A DNA stretch of 64,000 bases from Eriocheir sinensis (taxonomy: Eukaryota > Arthropoda > Malacostraca > Decapoda > Varunidae): positions 22,624,540 through 22,688,539 of the forward strand of contig NC_066517.1 of NCBI RefSeq assembly GCF_024679095.1, written 5' to 3'. The position numbers were made by a program, and so were the translations under genes. The notes beneath the pieces are model-generated. The model worked only from the letters and a program-made list of their open reading frames with translations. It was not told the origin of the DNA and did no database searches. Shown in pieces: positions 58,519 through 64,000 of the stretch (within the stretch, counting starts at the first letter, position 1; every line of letters begins with the position of its first letter).

Positions 58519-58631
58519 TTTGTTTCTTCCATTCGTTACTTTTCACTCTTGTTATCTTTCGTCTTTATCACTTATTTATGCACTCTCTCTCTCTCTCTTG
58601 TTATCTTTCGTCTTTAACACTCTATTATGCA

Positions 58632-58701
<70 letters not shown>

Positions 58702-58987
58702 CTTTTACTTATTCTAAATATATACATGTTCTCAATATATACGGTACACATTAAAAATACATTAGAAAGACATGGACATAGTATTAAATAAGTAGGTTCC
58801 AGTAAGCTCGTAATTACTAAGGGAAACAGTAATGAGTTCAGTATTTCAAAGGGTACAGTAAGGGGAGTATGCTATAGCTACGCGTGACGGCTGTGCTCAT
58901 CTCCGAACCCTTGACCCTTTGAAAGAATGTGAAAATCATGATACGGGAGATATTAACGAGCTGCGAGATGACCAGTATTTTTTTCTT

Positions 58988-59052
<65 letters not shown>

Positions 59053-59343
59053 CTTTGTCTCGTCTACCTAACAGGTTTTGGGGGTCTTAACCGTGTCCGC
59101 TGTGGTCAATCTATTTGGGTCACGTTGAAAAGATACTTGGCGACATCTATTATTTTCTTTCTTATTTTTTTAGATGGTTATGGAGCACGAGGAATGATAT
59201 TAATGTAGGTTGGCCGACAGCGTAAGCCTAATTCTATGACCTATATATTTTTTTTTTTTTTTGTTTCACGTTAGGCTAAACCGGTTTGCATTATGGGTAT
59301 ATATAAAAAGTGTAATATCTTCCTGGATCTACGAAAATTATGG

Positions 59344-59419
<76 letters not shown>

Positions 59420-59523
59420 CAACTTCCGCTTTTCCTCTCTCCTTTCTCTTCCTCCTTCTTTCCTTCCATACCTATCTCCTCCATTATGATCTTTCTTCCT
59501 CCACCTCTTTCTTCATCCTTATT

Positions 59524-59592
<69 letters not shown>

Positions 59593-59658
59593 GTCAAATT
59601 CCGCCTTTCGTCTCTCCTTTCTCTTCCTTCTTCCTACCCTCTTTCGTCCATTACGTTC

Positions 59659-59710
<52 letters not shown>
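58484..59710. repeat. Cluster of seven (CT)n arrays with duplicated spacers
   Basis: Arrays at 58484-58515, 58584-58598 (short), 58633-58697, 58989-59050, 59344-59415, 59527-59589 and 59665-59710. Spacer pairs are related: CTTGTTATCTTTCGTCTTTA occurs twice, and TGTCAACTTCCGCTTTTCCT/TGTCAAATTCCGCCTTTCGT with CTCTCCTTTCTCTTCCT occurs twice. Confidence 0.9.
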
Positions 59711-59713
<3 letters not shown>

Positions 59714-60477
59714 GGATTAATGGCGAAAACGCAGTCCTAATGATCCATCGAATCAAATCTAGCGCAGATCCTTGATTACTTCCCCCTTCTTTTGTTTTCC
59801 CTCCTCCTCTTCCTCCCGCTGCTACGCATATTCGATCGTTACTCATAGCACAGTTGATTAGCCCCGACCACACTACCGACTGTGACCGTCAAACAGTTTC
59901 ATTAACCCCGAATTGGTCATGCATAGAAGACTGAAATTAACATGACCACCTGTGCCTCTTCGTTCAGGCCTGCTGGTATATATCTACTACGACTACTACT
60001 ACTACTACGAAAATAATATAGGTAAAGAATGAGAAAATACTGACCTGATGACCTGATGATGGCAATGTTAATGATGCTGATGATGATGGTAATGATGATA
60101 GCTTTCTCTGCTTACTAATCCTCCTTCCTAGCCAGACAAACATACAGACAAACCGGCAGACAGGAAGACAGAAAAACATACCACAGAAGCAGACACACAG
60201 ACAGACATCACAAATAACAGACACATTGTACATAGACAGACAGGCATACCAGACAAACAGACAGACAAATAAAGGAAAGAAGAGGTTACCGTCATGACCC
60301 CGTGACCCACAACGCAAGGTAGGGAGGGGAAGGGTCCGGTCCTCAAGCGGTCATGCCCTCTGCTTTCAGCCCACCAACCCAGAGCCAGCCAGTTCCTCCT
60401 GATACTGTTCCCTCCTATCCCAACCCATCCCCACCCTCTCCTTCCACCCATGTCCCTCTCCCACTCCTTCCTAGTAG

Positions 60478-60550
60478 CAGTAGTAGTAGTAGTAGTAGTA
60501 GTTGTAGTTTTCATGGCAGAAGTTTTCAGTTATAAAGAAGAATGTTAGTA

Positions 60551-60583
<33 letters not shown>

Positions 60584-60585
60584 GT
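60478..60585. repeat. (GTA)n trinucleotide arrays
   Basis: TAGTAGCAGTAGTAGTAGTA at 60473 onward and GTGGTGGTAGTAGTAGTAGT at 60550-60585. Confidence 0.9.
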
Positions 60586-61089
60586 TTATGATCTAGAAGA
60601 AACACAATTACCCAACTCTAATCACTACACAGAAAAAAGAAGAAAAAGAAGAGAGAAGAGAAAGAAAACAATAACATTACGACTCTTTATCACGCAACAG
60701 TTCCCCGCCAAACGCATTCCTGAGGCAAGCAAGCAAGCAAGCAAGCAGAGCAAGCAAAGCAAAACAAACTGACGTACAGACACAAAAGAAACATACTACG
60801 GCAAACGGAACAAACAGCCCGCCAGAAAAAAAAAGAAACACAGACTGACTGAGAGAATGGGGATATGCGGACACAAACACAGCAGACAGAAACAGACAGA
60901 CTAACAAACTAACACAAACACAGTAGGTAGAAACAAACGGGAACACACACACACACACACACAGGTAGCCTCCCCCCCTCCCCCCTTCCTTAACGATCCG
61001 TAGCCCGCGTAATGAGCGTCTCACCTGACAGGTAATCCACTCGTCCGATAACGGCTCCCTTAACTTCCCTTCCGGAGACTCCAAATTGT

Positions 61090-61610
61090 TTTTCCTTGAA
61101 TCCTCCTCCTTCTGTTCTTTTTCCCCTCCTCCTCCTCCTCCGTCATCTGCTATCTTCTTCCTTGTGTTATCTTTCCACATCCTTCATCAGCTCATTTCCT
61201 TTTTTGCTCTATCTTTCCTCCTCCTCCTCATCATCATCATCATCTTCCGGGGCTTCCATTTGTTTTCCTCATCCAATCTTCTTTTTTCCTCCTCCTCCAT
61301 TAGCTTCTTTCCTTCATCTTTCTTCCTCCTTCGGCAGCTCCTCTAATTCTTTCCTTCTTTTATCTTTCCTCCTCTTCCTCTTTTTCATTTTTATTCTTCT
61401 TATCCTCCTCCTGTGTTCTTTCTTCTTCTTCTCATTCTTTATTCTCTAATGTTTCCTCAATTCTTCTCCTTTTTTATCTGTTTTCTTTCATTTTCGATTA
61501 TCATTCTCCTCATCTTCCTGCTTTCTTTCCTTCTTCCTCCCACCTCCTCTTTCATCTTCTCGTTTTTTCTTTCTTCTCTTTGCAATAATTTTCTATTTCA
61601 AAACAGGATG
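61090..61610. repeat. Pyrimidine-rich low-complexity tract
   Basis: About 500 bp dominated by CCTCCTCCT, TTCTTCTT and TTTCCTCCTC on the plus strand. No clear unit length and no gene. Confidence 0.7.
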
Positions 61611-62539
61611 CTGAACATTCCTTAAATTAAAAGTCACTAGCCATTTTATTCCTGTACAAATTTATTCCGTTCAACTTTCTACGCGTGAAACCATCCCAGA
61701 AGTGAAAACATTTATTCATTCATTTATGTTTTCTTTTCGACTTGGCCGGCAGTGCATATCAGGACGGGGGGTTCAATATTTAACTTTTCCCTTTCGGACT
61801 CTTGCGTTACTCTTTCTTTTTATGCAGATGAAGGAGAAACCGAAGAATGAGGGAGAGAGAACATCCAATGACTGCATAACCTAATTTCCCTCGATATTTT
61901 CTTTTAACCTACATAATCTTTTTCCTCAGTGTGCTTTACGACTCCTTCTCCTTCCCTGTTTGCCTAAGATGTTTTAAATTTACTACCCATACCCCACAAG
62001 AACCCCATTTATTTTTATTACTATTATCATTATTATTTTACAGTAGGCTAATGAAAGCAGCTCAAGGGCAAAATAACGAAAAATAGAGCTCGCAAAAACA
62101 TAAAACAAACAAATAAAACGCAAAAATAAAAGACCGCAGACTTTAGAGCATGTAAATATAAAGCTTGACAAACAAAACACACCAAAATATATAAATTCAA
62201 CGCAAAAAACAAAATAAAAAAGCCTGCAAACATTAGCGTACGTATATAAAAAGAACTTGACAAGCGTACAAAGCCCAAAACCACATCCACAACCAAGCAA
62301 AACCTTTCTATATTACCCTTGAATGCGAAAAGAATGAAGGACAATAGGGGATTCAACTCCAACACATACCACGAGCCCCTATCCCCTATAATATGAAAAA
62401 TACATGACAAAATGAACGTTGGAGAGCAGAGTATATAAACCGAGATGTGACATTGAAGACTGAGATAAACGAAAACAAAGCAAAGGAAAAAGAAATATTA
62501 GTATAAATAAAAAAGAATGAAAATACACAAAAAACAAGA

Positions 62540-62840
62540 GAAGGCGATGAAAAGGGTTAGATGAAGAAGAGGAAGAAGAAGACGAAGAAGAGGAGAAAGG
62601 AGAATAAATATATATAACCGAGATAAGACATTGAAGACTGAGATAGACGAAAATAAAGCAAAAGAAAAGAAAATACCAGTGTGAATAAGAAGAGTGAAGA
62701 TACACGGAAAACAAGATAAAAAAAAAAGTTAGACGAAGAAGAGGAGGAAGGAGGAGACGAAGAGGAAAAGGAAGGAGAAGACGAAGAAGAGGAGGAGGAA
62801 GAAGACGAAGAACAACAAGAACAAGAAGTAAAACAAGAGG
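62540..62840. repeat. Duplicated block with (GAAGAAGAGGA)n
   Basis: TATATAACCGAGATAAGACA then TTGAAGACTGAGATAGACGA and AAATAAAGCAAAAGAAAA (62605-62675) repeats an upstream copy at 62430-62495. Both are followed by GAAGAAGAGG-rich DNA. Confidence 0.75.
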
Positions 62841-62989
62841 AAGAAGAGGGAATACGCAAAAGAGATCAAACTCTAAACTATTTTCACTTTCTAATCCTTT
62901 CTTCATTATCTTTCACGGTTCAATCCTTGCAATGCTTTCGCGGGTTCACTCACAAAGACTAAATTACAACCAGTTCAGTCCAGTGAGCC

Positions 62990-62994
<5 letters not shown>

Positions 62995-63055
<61 letters not shown>

Positions 63056-63099
63056 CGTTACATATAGGGGTGGTTAGGTTCGCTCTACCCTCCCCCCCT

Positions 63100-63130
<31 letters not shown>

Positions 63131-63131
63131 G
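62995..63131. repeat. (GA)n then (CT)n arrays
   Basis: (GA) at about 62995-63051 and (CT) at about 63104-63131, 50 bp apart. Facing complementary arrays could form a hairpin. Confidence 0.9.
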
Positions 63132-63369
63132 GTACAGGATAGAGAGGACGTAGGGTGTCAAAAGGTCACCCATTAGTTCACGTGGACATCCCCCCAACCC
63201 TGTATTCACCCCCTTCCCACCCCCTCACCTTCGCATCCCTTCGACTTACTTCATTACTGTATTCTTGCTATAAAACCTGAAGCAAGGAAAAATAATGTCA
63301 CAGAATGGAAGGTCACGGACGAGGGGGGTGGATAAATATTTAATGTGGAGCGAAAGTGAGATGCTGGGT

Positions 63370-64000
63370 AAATAAATAATAAATGGAAGAGAATAATAAG
63401 AAAAATAAGAATAATAATGTCGTTAATCGTTATGAAGCAAAAACCTTCCAAACTAACGCTATTACAAGAGATAATATGACAGTGAAACGCATATTAATCA
63501 CCCTCATTCATAACCACTTAATATACATCATCATCATTCAATATAATAAGGAAAATAAGAATAAAAATGTCGTTAGTCGTTATGAAGCAAAAACCTTCCA
63601 AACTAACGCTATTTCAAGAGATAATAAGACAATGAAAAGCATATTAATCACCCTCATTCATAACCACTTAATATACATCATCATCATTTAATATGATAAG
63701 GAAAATAAGAATAAATATGTCGTTAGTCGTTATGAAGCAAAAAACTTCCAAACTATAGCTATTACAAGAGTTAATAAGACTGTGAAAGTCATATTAATTA
63801 CCCTCATTCATAACCACTTAATATACATCATCATCATCATTCAATATAATAAGGAAAATAAGAATAAAAATATCGTTAGTCGTTATGAAGCAAAAACCTT
63901 CCAAACTAACGCTATTGCAAGAGAGAATAAGACAATGAAAACCATATTAATCAACTTTATTCATAACCACTTAATATGCAGTCTATATATTAATACATTT
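63370..64000. repeat. About 151-bp tandem array, 4 copies, running off the window
   Basis: GTCGTTAATCGTTATGAAGC starts at 63419, with relatives at 63569, 63720 and about 63872. Each is followed by AAAAACCTTCCAAACTAACG, CATATTAATCACCCTCATTC and CCACTTAATATACATCATCA. Confidence 0.92.

Larger units (their letters stand above)
46763..64000. other. 17-kb repeat-dense region without recognised host genes
   Basis: Apart from the elements listed separately, no exon of a known family was seen on either strand. Because the sulfotransferase gene still lacks its start codon at 46762, part of this region is probably its first intron and promoter. The long open frames here are translations of microsatellites or low-complexity purine/pyrimidine DNA. 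Confidence 0.55.

Noticed and set aside
63370..64000. CRISPR-like regular repeats
   Set aside because: Repeat units are contiguous with no unique spacers, and the host is a eukaryote; the same applies to the other tandem arrays.

Overview
This is a eukaryotic, intron-rich window, most likely from a decapod crustacean. That placement is an inference. It rests on animal-type multi-exon genes with GT-AG introns, very long (CT)n, (GT)n and (TAG)n microsatellites, several tRNA-derived SINEs, a CR1/jockey-like non-LTR retrotransposon and a pipe-like sulfotransferase. There are no operons, ribosome-binding sites or CRISPR arrays.

Layout. 1-1.7 kb: the last three exons of the prenyltransferase alpha subunit gene (FNTA-like, + strand). 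1.7-6.1 kb: intergenic, with a 320-bp foldback element, two tRNA-derived SINEs and a Tigger/pogo transposase remnant. 6.1-7.5 kb: TXNDC9 (-), with an apparent frameshift in its first coding exon. 7.6-10.2 kb: a transposon cluster (SINE, TTAA-flanked MITE, and two non-LTR RT fragments lying back to back). 10.4-12 kb: a doubtful small transcription unit whose exon-like first unit is repeated four times. 14.5-26.6 kb: a complete ATP9/Neo1-type P4-ATPase gene (-), 19 coding exons, 1,099 codons. 26.6-32.5 kb: the interval between the divergently transcribed ATP9 and AMDHD2 genes. 32.5-38.0 kb: a complete N-acetylglucosamine-6-phosphate deacetylase gene (AMDHD2, +), 8 coding exons, 419 codons. 39.9-46.8 kb: a pipe/HS2ST-like sulfotransferase (-), 8 exons, with its extreme N-terminus missing. 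46.8-64 kb: no recognisable host gene; it holds nested MITEs, a MADF-domain fragment, many microsatellites and several 40-155-bp tandem arrays. It may be the first intron or 5' flank of the sulfotransferase gene.

The five host genes are unrelated housekeeping or secretory-pathway genes (prenylation, a phosducin/thioredoxin-fold co-chaperone, lipid flipping in the endomembrane system, amino-sugar catabolism, Golgi glycan sulfation). They do not form a pathway.

The most unusual theme is structural. Minisatellites inside the genes repeatedly contain or abut splice sites: the FNTA acceptor, the ATP9 exon 17 and exon 8 acceptors, and an exon-like unit near 11.5 kb. One intron segment carrying a 3' splice site plus the first exon-13 bases has also been copied into another ATP9 intron. 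Two MITE families are visible by alignment inside the window: one with TTAA flanks and CCCGGTAGC termini (piggyBac-like, 4 copies) and one with TAA flanks and GGGYC termini (PIF/Harbinger-like, about 6 copies). I found no convincing new multi-gene system.
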